Origin: Cymbomonas tetramitiformis
Lineage: Eukaryota; Chlorophyta; Pyramimonadophyceae; Pyramimonadales; Pyramimonadaceae
Length of the DNA: 10,282 bases
Direction of reading: 5' to 3'
Assembly: GCA_001247695.2 (NCBI GenBank)
Contig: LGRX02030592.1
Location: forward strand, 1-10,282
Shown: one piece after another, positions 1-7,080 of the stretch
How the letters are laid out: each line of letters opens with the position of its first letter
Numbering within the stretch: the stretch's first letter is position 1
Made by a program: the position numbers and the translations under genes
The notes under the pieces: generated by a model
What the model was told of the DNA's origin: nothing
Database searches by the model: none
What the model saw: only the letters and a program-made list of their open reading frames with translations

Positions 1-1385
1 TCACACAACTTCGCCACATTCTTCTTCACGAGTGCCACTCAGCCACTATTTCTGGTCATGTAGGCAAAAATCGCATGCTTCATCTTCTGCGTAGCCGGTA
101 TTATTGGCCAGGAATGACAACAGCAGCCATCAAGTACATTCAGGAGTGCCCCGTTTGTCAGCGCCAGAAAACGAGGCGACACAAGCCTTATGGTCAGGCA
201 CACATACGATATTCTGTGCCTAAGACAAAATGGCTTGATGTATCTCTTGATTGGATCACTGATCTGCCTATCACCACTAATGGGCACGACAATATATTTG
301 TGGTAATGTGCCAATTCTCCCATCGTTGTCATCTCATTCCCTTCAGCATGACCTGGACAGCTCAGCATACTGCTTCTATATATATGCAGCATATTTTCAA
401 GCTCCATGGTCTTCCGAGGAACATTATCTCAGATCGAGACACCAGATTCACCTCTACATTCTGGCAAACACTGTGGAAATCTACTGGTACGAGATTGTCC
501 ATGACATCGTCACACCATCCACAGTCGAATGCTGCCAATGAGAGAAGCCATGCCTTCATTGAGGACATCCTCAGGTAAATTTCAGATTGTTAATTCATGA
601 TTTGATTTCACCATCCTCTGGTTTACAAACTGATTAGTAGCATTTTCATTTTCAGGTGTTGTTGCAATGATACTTCAGCCAATTCGTGGGAGGACAAGTT
701 GCCTCTGGTGGAGTTTGCAAGTAACAATACCGTTTCTGCATCAACTGGTTATTCACCATTTTATCTCGACTCGATGGCGCAACCACTCTCGCCTCATGAT
801 CTGGTTATTACTATCCCGCCAGAAGCTCCTGTTCCAATACAAGAAGCTATTCGAGATCATTTTGACCAGTACTCGGCTGTTCATGCCAACGCGGTAGACA
901 CCATTTTCCGAGCAGCAGAAATTAGCCAAACCAGATTCAATAAGACTCACATGCCTAAGCAGTTCGCAGTCGGGCAGAAAGTTCTTTTACGGACCGAGTT
1001 TATTCAATGGACTGGTTTGACAGAGGCAGGCAGACATTTTAAGCAGCCATATATTGGGCCGTTCACTATTTCCAAAGTGCTTAGCCATGGACGTGCATAC
1101 GAGTTAGATTTCGGAAATCTTGATATCCGTATTCATCCGGTACAGCCTGTATCCAGATTAGAGCTGTACAATGACTCGATCCAAGCACCTTTGCCTCTGC
1201 CACGGATGATCACCGAAGAAGGGCAACCACTGTTTGAGATATCACATATACTCTCGGATAAGTTCACTAGAGGTGTCAAATACTATTTAGTACGATATGC
1301 AGGCTACGGTCCTGAGCATGACACCTGGGTCAAAGCCACAGAGCTGACCAATGCAGCAGCCATTATAGCTGCCTATGAAGGCTAA
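1..1385 (+). CDS. Ty3/gypsy pol 3' part: integrase with chromodomain (partial, one intron)
   Basis: This is the C-terminal part of a Ty3/gypsy polyprotein; the frame is open at the left edge, so protease, RT and RNase H lie outside. Integrase inserts element cDNA into chromosomes. An HHCC zinc finger is visible: His codons at 36 and 57, Cys at 147 and 156, giving H-x6-H-x29-C-x2-C. The catalytic core has Asp at 249 (LDWITDLP), Asp at 432 (SDRDTRF) and Glu at 540, with exactly 35 residues between the last two (D,D35E). The usual DGQ before that Glu is changed to NAAN. After an intron (575-655) the frame continues through LPLVEFASNN, a GPY/F-like module (PYIGPF, about 1045-1062) and a chromodomain (YYLVRYAGYGPEHDTW, about 1282-1329), ending in TAA at 1383-1385. 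One cage position that is often Trp is Tyr (VRYAGY). No disabling mutation is visible, so this piece may be recent. Chromodomains usually steer integration to marked chromatin. Confidence 0.92.
575..655 (+). other. 81-nt spliceosomal intron inside the integrase gene
   Basis: The upstream frame ends at a stop (576-578) directly after EDILR, and the homologous protein resumes downstream. Donor GTAAAT (575-580) and acceptor TTTTCAG (ending 655) bound 81 nt. Removing it joins AG to G as an Arg codon (phase 2) and gives EDILRCCCNDTSANSWEDKL, which matches the expected spacing between the last catalytic Glu and the LPLVEFA motif of Ty3/gypsy integrases. A CTGAT branch-like motif lies about 23 nt before the acceptor. 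Splicing is inferred from protein continuity, not observed. Confidence 0.8.
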
Positions 1386-1551
1386 ACATTATATTAAGCC
1401 TTATGCCCTTACTTCTTGTAATATATACTAATACATGTCGATCATCTATACAACCTTGCTCTTGATATTTATCATACAGGGGTTTTATTTTCCCCACCAC
1501 TGATGACGGAGCTGACCTGGCACCTGGGGTCGAGGGGTGACAGAAAGACGA

Positions 1552-1588
1552 GGGCTCCCTCCCCCGTGGGGGGGTTCCAGGGTAGCCC
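1552..1588. other. GC-rich imperfect hairpin
   Basis: The outer arms GGGCT (1552-1556) and AGCCC (1584-1588) enclose a C-run and a G-run (CCCCC at 1561-1565, GGGGGGG at 1568-1574) separated by GT. The result is an imperfect but very GC-rich stem. It lies just inside the candidate LTR start and could be a folded 5' leader or R-region structure of the element RNA. Confidence 0.5.
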
Positions 1589-1622
1589 AAAAGATTAACA
1601 ACGCGACTGTCACATAGTAGGA

Positions 1623-1640
1623 GGGTGGGGTGGGGTGGGG
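1623..1640 (+). other. G-quadruplex motif
   Basis: Four G-runs separated by single T residues (GGGTGGGGTGGGGTGGGG) form a canonical quadruplex motif with one-nucleotide loops, on the same strand as the pol gene. A further G-run follows near 1650. It lies 39 nt upstream of AATAAA, inside the candidate LTR. Confidence 0.7.
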
Positions 1641-1795
1641 TGTGCGTGTGGGGCAGAAATGCTATTTGTGCAATGAACAATAAACGTCAAGGTGAACATT
1701 TTGCGACTCTTCGTGCACAAGCCTCTCGCCCGGATCCACCTTCGCCCGAGCCCGATCCCGAGATTTAGTATACCGTTAAGGTACACAAAATGCAT

Positions 1796-1819
1796 AAAGG
1801 GTATCTTAGGGTACCCTTT
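1796..1819. repeat. Perfect 8-bp inverted repeat
   Basis: AAAGGGTA (1796-1803) and TACCCTTT (1812-1819) flank an 8-nt loop. It separates the candidate LTR from the unrecognised gene fragment. No function is evident. Confidence 0.6.
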
Positions 1820-1855
1820 AGAGCACTAACAACGTTATTTCTTGTGGATGCACAG

Positions 1856-2433
1856 CTGGAACCGCAAGGTTCGAAGTATTCCCAAGACACGCCGAGGTAA
1901 ATACGCGCAGGCTTTAGGAAAACCCGAACACATTGACGAGCCATTTTTTGGAGCGTACACAGATCCCACAGTATGGCTGGGTCGAAAGTTCACGGAGTAC
2001 GAGTCGTTGCTCATGGTCGGGCCGAACCCGGTTTGCCGAAGCTTTTCCTACGTGACCATCGGTGATGGCTTTTATCGCACTGCTGGGAGTGATCGCAACA
2101 AGAGCACCTTACATAGTTATTTCCGGACTTTCTTCATTAATGAGCAGTTGGATAAAGATGGAAGGGTGATCCTGAACAAGAAGGGTTTGCCTAAAACCAA
2201 GGAAGTTGACAGGTGCGTCCTCCCAAATCGGAATAGTATGCGGTTAGTGTATAAACCATACCACTTAATGTACCACGTTCGACCTATCTACAGGCATGAA
2301 ACATGCTGCTGGCTGGGAGTGATCGCGATAATATCAACATATACAGCTACTTTCGGGCTTTCTTCGTGAACGAATGTGTGGGTGAAGGTGGAAAGGTGAT
2401 CCTGAAACAAAAATGGTGTGACGAAGCCACCGG
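1856..2433 (+). pseudogene. Unrecognised gene fragment with a tandemly duplicated exon
   Basis: I do not recognise this protein. An open frame runs from about 1842. It is best read as an exon starting at 1856 behind an acceptor-like CACAG, with a CACTAAC branch-like motif at 1824-1830. The exon ends at 2212 before GTGCGT. Residues in the middle (AGSDR, SYFRTFFINE, VILNKK) recur downstream at 2315-2410 as AGSDR, SYFRAFFVNE and VILKQK, in another frame. The second copy ends at 2433 before GTATGT. In both copies the donor falls after the second codon base (phase 2), as expected for a duplicated exon. However, splicing 2212 to 2294 enters the second copy out of frame, and a TGA (2297-2299) lies upstream in its proper frame. 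The second copy therefore looks decayed or uses sites I cannot see. The sequence is polar, with no membrane segment in the first exon. Confidence 0.35.
2213..2293 (+). other. Candidate 81-nt intron between the duplicated exons
   Basis: Donor GTGCGT (2213) and acceptor CTACAG (ending 2293) bound 81 nt lying exactly between the two similar exon copies. The donor is non-ideal. Its removal keeps the first frame, but that frame then stops in the middle of the second copy, so support is only moderate. Confidence 0.4.
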
Positions 2434-3170
2434 GTATGTGAGTGCTTACCGAATAAAGATAGTTAGTCTGTGGATAGCGCATAACGTCCTGTACTTAACA
2501 CCGTAAGGGCGAATTCGTTTTTAGCAGTATGGGATCAGTATGAGGGCGGAAACATCCATAACTACCACGGTAGTCAACTATTGGATATTTATGAAGTATT
2601 AGTGTCCATATCGGGGACTTGGGCGAGGTCCCTCAACCCTTCAATGCCCACCAAACTCGGTTTATCGAGTGGGGGACTTTGTGGAAAGTGCAGGGGTGTT
2701 CTGCTGCCAGGTGACAAAAGCGTACTCTATGGAGAGTGCTCTAAAGGCTTCAAATCAAGGATATGGTATTTGTGAGATATAATATACCGTATTATATCGG
2801 GTGGTCACTGAATCGTTTCTCATACAAGTGTAAACTGATTATAAGAGTTAAACGAATACAAGCCGTCTGTGACCTAGGTATCCGTCACCTAGTACTGTAC
2901 GAGTACTGGTACAGCTAACGGGAATCAGAGTAAGGTATGACCTACGGGTCACTGAATCCAGCACACCACCCTGTGACTGTACATAGTGCTGTTGCAGGTG
3001 GCAGAGAGCGGAGCACAGACAAATCAAATTGTTCCGAAACAACAAACAGCTTTTAGTTGGAAACTGCTAGAGGGAGGCCTGTGCTTTAGCCAGGGGGGTC
3101 CCTTTCTAAAACAACTGCTAGGCGGAAACTGGTCACAAGCTAAGTCCCTACAGCTCAATCTCAAAGCTAC
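2434..3170. other. Stretch without a recognisable gene
   Basis: Only short open frames occur here (the longest is about 110 codons, running past 3170) and none resembles a known family. GGTCACTGAATC recurs near 2800 and 2945. A cluster of short palindromes containing AGTACT and GTAC lies around 2890-2915. A TTGCAG acceptor-like site at about 2992-2997 could belong to a downstream exon of the preceding gene, but nothing confirms it. Confidence 0.5.
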
Positions 3171-3248
3171 TCAACCACTTTCAAAGTGGTCCACAAAGCT
3201 GCAGAGTTCACCAGAGTTGAAGAAGTTGTCATTGTCAAAGATGTCCAA

Positions 3249-3354
3249 CCAGAACCAGAGTCCAGAAGTCATAATCCAGAACCAGAGTCCAGAGACCAGT
3301 GTCCAGAACCAGAAGCCAGAACCATAATCCAGAAGCCAAGACCAGAAGCCAGAG
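3249..3354. repeat. Minisatellite: four units of 26-27 bp
   Basis: Four adjacent units start at 3249, 3276, 3303 and 3329, each beginning CCAGAA (three begin CCAGAACCAGA). The first two are 27 bp, the last two 26 bp. On the plus strand the repeat reads as Gln/Pro/Glu-rich peptide. On the minus strand it reads as Trp/Phe-rich peptide (GFWFW, GLWFW) at the end of the gag-like frame. The strand asymmetry (A/C versus T/G) is strong. Confidence 0.85.
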
Positions 3355-4024
3355 GCGGGAGAAGACTCGTAGAGCAGATTTAGAAATTCCGAAAAGTGAA
3401 AATCTGAACTCAAACCTGCCGAAACCACAGAAGGAAAAGGAATGCCGAAGGTAAAATAGTACGGCAAGGCAGACAGACTGTTGGCAGCCACCCCAGTGGG
3501 ATGTACTGCTGCGGTGAATTCAGGGTCTCGATCGAGCACCACCGAACCCTGAACCGTTGACACACATGCAAGACACATGAGTGTGGGCAGGGCTAGAGAT
3601 GCAAAAGAGAAGACCCTCGGCAAGGTTGCCACACCGACACGTGACCGTGTAGCCGGTGGGGCCGAGGGAATCTCGTCTCCGGAATTAGAGAAACCGTCGG
3701 AGTCGTTGTCATCGTCGATCACGGAAAGCTCTCCCGGGTGAATCGACTCGTGAACCGAGTCAATCGAGCACAATTTAAGAGAGGTGTCAGGGCATGCAGG
3801 CATTACCCGGTCCATAAAAGAGACATGGAGTGGCTCCTCGAAAGGGGACCCGAAAGAAGCAGGGTCCGATGCCGAAACCGGGTGGAGCCCAGCGTCGATC
3901 TCGTGATTGGCAGGTGGTGGCGCATCGCACACCACCTGCGGCACAGACAGAGTGCCGATGTGTAGTGGTGGATGCTTCCCAGCGGCGGCAGCACCACCGA
4001 CCTGCGCAGCCGCAGCCGCAGACC

Positions 4025-4029
4025 GCAGG
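4025..4029. repeat. Target-site duplication, left copy (GCAGG)
   Basis: GCAGG directly precedes the LTR end TGATACGG. The same five bases directly follow the other LTR end at 8571-8575. Five-base duplications are typical of LTR retrotransposon integration. Confidence 0.93.
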
Positions 4030-4648
4030 TGATACGGCGAGATAAACAGGCGCCGTGAATATATTATCAGTATACAAATAAACACTGCAAAGTTGGACAG
4101 CAATGCAAGTGTACGGATGAGCGGGTTTGTGAGTGCAGTCTCTGTAAGAAGATCTGCTGAAGCACAACGCTTCCTCACTTTTGCACCATACGTCTCCCAT
4201 CATCTTAGATGGTACCGCCATTGGGTTGTGAACCCGAGACGTAGGTTGAACGACCAGCATGGTAATAACGACTAGTTCGTTCATGCTGCGCATGCGAGTT
4301 CCGCGCATGCTGAAAGCCAAGATGGTTCTTGTTTGTATTCAAGATGTATCTTTGCTTTGCCATCTTCGAGTTCGACATACGAACTCTCGATGACAGGGAT
4401 GCCTGATGATATGACATTATCATCTGGCGACATGTACAGTCATCGTCGACCGTACTGACGACTGTCATATTAATATATGACGCGACTCGACATGTACAGT
4501 CATGATCGACCATACTGTCGACTGTCATAATAATATATGACACGACCGACTGTCATAATAATATATGACATGACATGGTATGACATGTCTGACAGGTATG
4601 ACACGTATGACATGTATGACACATATGTCATCGGTCATGACCCTGACA
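4030..4648 (-). repeat. 3' LTR of the nested element (619 bp)
   Basis: Element-sense start is TGTCAGGGTCATGACC (4648 downward), end CTCGCCGTATCA (4030). It matches 7952-8570 base for base except at three transitions. The U3 side is filled with ATGACA/TGTCAT motifs and 60-bp tandem units. The region 4285-4312 carries GCGCATGC twice. Open frames within it, such as 4205-4543, recur identically in the other LTR and look incidental. Confidence 0.96.
4428..4547. repeat. 60-bp tandem repeat in the LTR (two units plus a partial)
   Basis: Units begin CGACATGTACAGTCAT at 4428 and 4488, with a third partial unit sharing CGACTGTCATAATAATATAT just after 4547. Each unit has arms ACAGTCAT and ACTGTCAT, giving internal dyad symmetry. 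The same array is at 8350-8469 in the other LTR. From about 4560 to 4648 it gives way to short repeats of TATGACA spaced about 10-20 bp. It lies in U3, where promoter and enhancer elements of LTRs are found. Confidence 0.8.
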
Positions 4649-4650
4649 GA

Positions 4651-4661
4651 TCTCCCCTCTT
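4651..4661 (-). promoter_or_regulatory. Polypurine tract
   Basis: Read on the minus strand this is AAGAGGGGAGA, followed by TC and then the 3' LTR start TGTCAG. Position, strand and composition fit the plus-strand DNA primer of an LTR retrotransposon. Confidence 0.85.
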
Positions 4662-4667
4662 AAAAGA

Positions 4668-4683
4668 GTTGTGACCTCACAAC
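4668..4683. repeat. Palindrome next to the polypurine tract
   Basis: GTTGTGA and TCACAAC are perfect inverted 7-mers separated by CC, seven bases from the polypurine tract. It may be incidental. Confidence 0.5.
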
Positions 4684-5577
4684 GGGCATACCTTTGTATA
4701 TGTCTATGATGTCTTTGTTGTTGTCGCTTCTTGCTGGTACCAGTCTTCTTACACCGATTTGAGGCGTCCCTCATGGTGTTTTTAGGTTATTGGGGGGAAC
4801 TGAGTCCACTTTAGTCCCTCACCTTACAGTTCTTAGGATGTAGCCCACCTTTCTGGAAATCGTATCGTATTTCAGAGTGACGTTTCAAGGTTCAATGAAT
4901 TGCGTTTCGTGATGCAGATTGACGCTGGATTACTGATTGATCCATACGTATCGTGCGTCAGAGTGACGATTCAAAGCATCCGAAGTGTACGTTACGGATT
5001 ATTTGCGCTAGCCGTCGTCGCTTTAGCGAACGATGATCCCACGATTTAACGATTTATAATCGCACGATTCTCGGCCTGATATAGTGCACCCAACCCTTCC
5101 TCCCCTCCTTAAGCTACTTTGGAGGATCATAGGTGGCGATGGGGAGCCCGATTTTTGGGGCTTGTTTTTAATGCAAACGGAGTGGCCCTGCTTAACGGAA
5201 TTGGACTTATAATCCTCAACCGGTCTGCTCAACTCCTCAATGTTTTTGTCCAGTACGCACGCTTTGACGAACATCTATCGCGATGAGTGAGAATGGATTC
5301 GCCACGTACTAATGTGAAATTTATTTAGTTATGTTTGTCAAGCACAACTTAGGATCACAACTCCGTCTACCTCAGTCGATGTCTCCGGTAGCTTCGGATG
5401 ACTGGCCAAGAATCCGATGACAAACCACGGTTTTGGCAAAGGTAGCATTTAGCAGTTTTTATTTATCCACAGATATGATATCTCGCATGTGTGCGTATCT
5501 GTGCAAGGGTATGATTTTGAACAAGGCTCACTACACCTTTAGCAAGGAAGGATCAATTCCCGCTTCAATGCAACATA
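4684..5577. other. 3' non-coding region of the nested element
   Basis: No recognisable coding sequence. A minus-strand open frame of 83 codons (5023-5274) has no family resemblance. A short direct repeat containing TCAGAGTGACG followed by TTCAA occurs near 4874 and 4959. TTTATT on the plus strand (for example 5458-5463) reads as AATAAA in element sense, so polyadenylation signals could act here. Confidence 0.5.
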
Positions 5578-6109
5578 ATGATAAACATTAAGAGCAAGGT
5601 TATATAGATGATCGACATGTATTAGTATATATTACAAGAAGTAAGGGCATAAGGCTTAATATAATGGTTAGCCTTCATAGGCAGCTATAATGTCTGCTGC
5701 ATTGGTCAGCTCTGTGGCTTTGACCCAGGTGTCATGCTCAGGACCGTAGCCTGCATATCGTACTAAATAGTATTTGACACCTCTAGTGAACTTATCCGAG
5801 AGTATATGTGATATCTCAAACAGTAGTTGCCCTTCTTCGGTGATCATCTGTGGCAGAGGCAAAGGTGCTTGGATCGAGTCAATGTACAGCTCTAATCTGG
5901 ATACAGGCTGTACCGGATGAATACGGATATCAAGATTTCCGAAATCTAACTCGTATGCACGTCCATGGCTAAGCACTTTGGAAATGGTGAACGGTCCAAT
6001 ATATGGCTGCTTAAAGTGTCTGCCTGCCTCTGTCAAACCAGTCCATTGAATAAACTCGGTCCGTAAAAGAACTTTCTGCCCAACTGCAAACTGCTTAGGC
6101 ATGTGAGTC
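5578..6109 (-). repeat. 532-bp block shared with the left-edge element (944-1475)
   Basis: The reverse complement of this block aligns without any gap to 944-1475, both 532 bp. I count 13 differences by eye, ten of them transitions, so about 97.6% identity. Similarity stops abruptly at both ends: at GACTCACATG on the 5' side and at TTTATCAT on the 3' side. It carries the GPY/F module, chromodomain, stop codon and about 90 bp of 3' UTR. Confidence 0.95.
5668..6102 (-). pseudogene. Integrase C-terminal fragment: GPY/F module and chromodomain (144 aa)
   Basis: The open frame starts at an ATG equal to an internal Met of the left-edge integrase (MPKQFAVGQ) and runs intact to the native stop. It holds PYIGPF and the chromodomain YYLVRYAGYGPEHDTW but no zinc finger and no D,D35E core, so it cannot act as an integrase. 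Protein differences from the left-edge copy include Asn to Ile (LYIDSI), Arg to Gln, Pro to Leu and Ala to Asp. An in-frame TAG lies six codons before the ATG, at the edge of the shared block. It could encode a stand-alone chromodomain peptide, since the frame is uninterrupted and in element sense, but that is speculation. The default view is a captured or left-over pol fragment. Confidence 0.8.
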
Positions 6110-7080
6110 CAGCCCTACAGCATGTTGTCTTATCCTGTTCCCTTATGTATCGCCATCATTGACACTTTCCACGCACATGTGTTTGGAAAGTGGTATCCAT
6201 ATTACCATATACAATATAGTTGATCTATTCACTCTGAGTCAGTGAATCTCAACATGTATAATGAATGTTAGTGTATGTGCAGTGTGTAGTACTGCTGATT
6301 AGTACTTATGCCAGTGTGTGTGTGTGTGTTTACTTGTACACACTCTGCAGGATATGTTCTGGGTATCACAATATCCTAGACAATTTATCATGCAAGACAG
6401 TCAGCATACCATGTACTGATTACATCTAACATGATATATCAAGTTTAGGGATCATTGTAATTTCATGCTAATCTCATTACAAAATGAGTTACTGGATAAA
6501 TTTTACATGAAGCTCAGGTGAGCATTCCATCCCGTAATCCACCATAGAATGTACATGTGATCCGGAGAGCATCTCGGCTCCACCAGGACATGACAAACTA
6601 ATTATGGTGTTAAGACTACTTTCAGGCACCCTTTGCTACATGGATTCGAATATAGACTAGCATTCACTGCAATATGCTTATGCTCTATGTACTACAGCTG
6701 GTATCGTGATCAAGCTGTACAGTATAATAAAGCATGTACAATTCACAATCAATGCAATCATTCAGCATAAGATATGTGCATGGTATAAAAGTGTATGCAC
6801 TGCATGTTGATGATTGCTGTGAGTGAAATAAGTGCATGTGTGTGTGTGTGTGCTGATCCGCACACACATGTTGTGAACAGATCATTGTGCTGCTAATAAG
6901 CATAATGCCGATGATTAAAGTATTTGTGCAGTCATCAGAACACTTTGGAATTTGCTGCAGTATGATAATAATACATTCACAGCAACATAGTGGTAATGTA
7001 TCCAAAGCAGTATGTATCCACAGCATAACGATCATGTGTCCACAGCATTCTTGCATGTATACAATCATTCTGCATATGAT
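6110..7080. other. CpG-poor non-coding segment of the nested element
   Basis: AT-rich and TpG/CpA-rich DNA. I count by hand about ten CpG in 6121-7080. It contains GT microsatellites (6314-6329 and 6838-6852) and no family-like coding sequence. A minus-strand open frame at 6685-7098 translates to a Cys/Ile/Met/His-rich product typical of non-coding TG-rich sequence. Confidence 0.7.
6835..6870. repeat. GT microsatellite with an inverted CA arm (hairpin)
   Basis: A TG run (6837-6852) ends in TGTGTGTGC, followed by loop TGATCC (6854-6859) and GCACACACATG. The result is a 9-bp perfect stem that can slip in register. Confidence 0.6.

Larger units (their letters stand above)
1386..1790 (+). mobile_element. 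3' UTR and candidate 3' LTR of the left-edge Ty3/gypsy element
   Basis: This is the non-coding tail behind the chromodomain. Up to 1475 it matches the second pol copy (reverse strand, ending at 5578), then the two diverge. A G-rich run GGGGTCGAGGGG (1526-1537) directly before TGACAG (1538) looks like a polypurine tract followed by an LTR start. Inside the candidate LTR are a strong hairpin (1552-1588), a G-quadruplex motif (1623-1640), AATAAA (1679-1684) and a GC-rich stretch before about 1755. The right end is not fixed because the partner LTR is outside the window. A TG...CA end near 1785 is possible but unproven. An alternative is that the element was truncated at 1475 and the rest is host DNA. 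Confidence 0.4.
3171..4029 (-). pseudogene. Downstream half of the gag-like frame, cut off by the LTR insertion
   Basis: The minus-strand frame is open from the insertion point (4029) to a stop at 3171-3173. It begins with an Ala-rich stretch (RSAAAAAQVGGAAAAGKHPP), then a Pro-rich segment, the motif LHVSFMDR (about 3830-3807), an acidic block (IDDDNDSDGFSNSGDE), a hydrophobic segment of about 20 residues (around 3614-3552, possible membrane segment) and a Trp/Phe-rich tail encoded by the minisatellite. When the insert and one target-site copy are removed, this frame continues from ...GVLESL of the right-hand half without a break. The segment before LHVSFMDR resembles one near the start of the right-hand half. 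I see no protease, integrase or RT motif. The Trp/Phe tail is probably not functional protein. It may be the end of a gag-like polyprotein or a run-on of an old element. Confidence 0.5.

Noticed and set aside
1538..1612. TGACAG...CTGTCA (75 bp) as a complete short LTR
   Set aside because: Six-base inverted ends occur by chance in such sequence. The AATAAA and GC-rich tail lie outside, and 75 bp is too short to hold LTR functions.
2505..2520. AAGGGCGAATTCGTTT resembles the flank of a TA-cloning vector insert site, as I recall it
   Set aside because: The match stops after 16 bases, no other vector-like sequence follows, and flanking sequence shows no break. Probably chance, though a vector screen would settle it.
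2986..3383. Plus-strand ORFs (Gln/Pro-rich ends) as a real gene
   Set aside because: The repetitive part comes from the minisatellite, the two frames overlap each other, and the opposite strand carries the longer frame that joins the gag-like gene. Not excluded, but unsupported.
4209..4250. tRNA-like hairpin GGGTT-GTG-AACCC in the LTR
   Set aside because: There are no matching acceptor, D or anticodon arms around it.
4205..4543. 112-codon minus-strand ORF, repeated at 8127-8465, as a gene
   Set aside because: It lies entirely within the LTR, mirrors the repeat array and has a low-complexity product. Its identity in both copies follows from LTR identity, not from selection.
4560..4648. CRISPR-like spacing of TATGACA repeats
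   Set aside because: Units are only 6-8 bp, spacing is irregular, there are no unique spacers and the context is a eukaryotic LTR.
944..6109. The two inverted 532-bp blocks as terminal inverted repeats of a large DNA transposon
   Set aside because: The blocks are pol coding sequence, lack target-site duplications at their outer ends, and the right one lies inside a well-defined LTR element.
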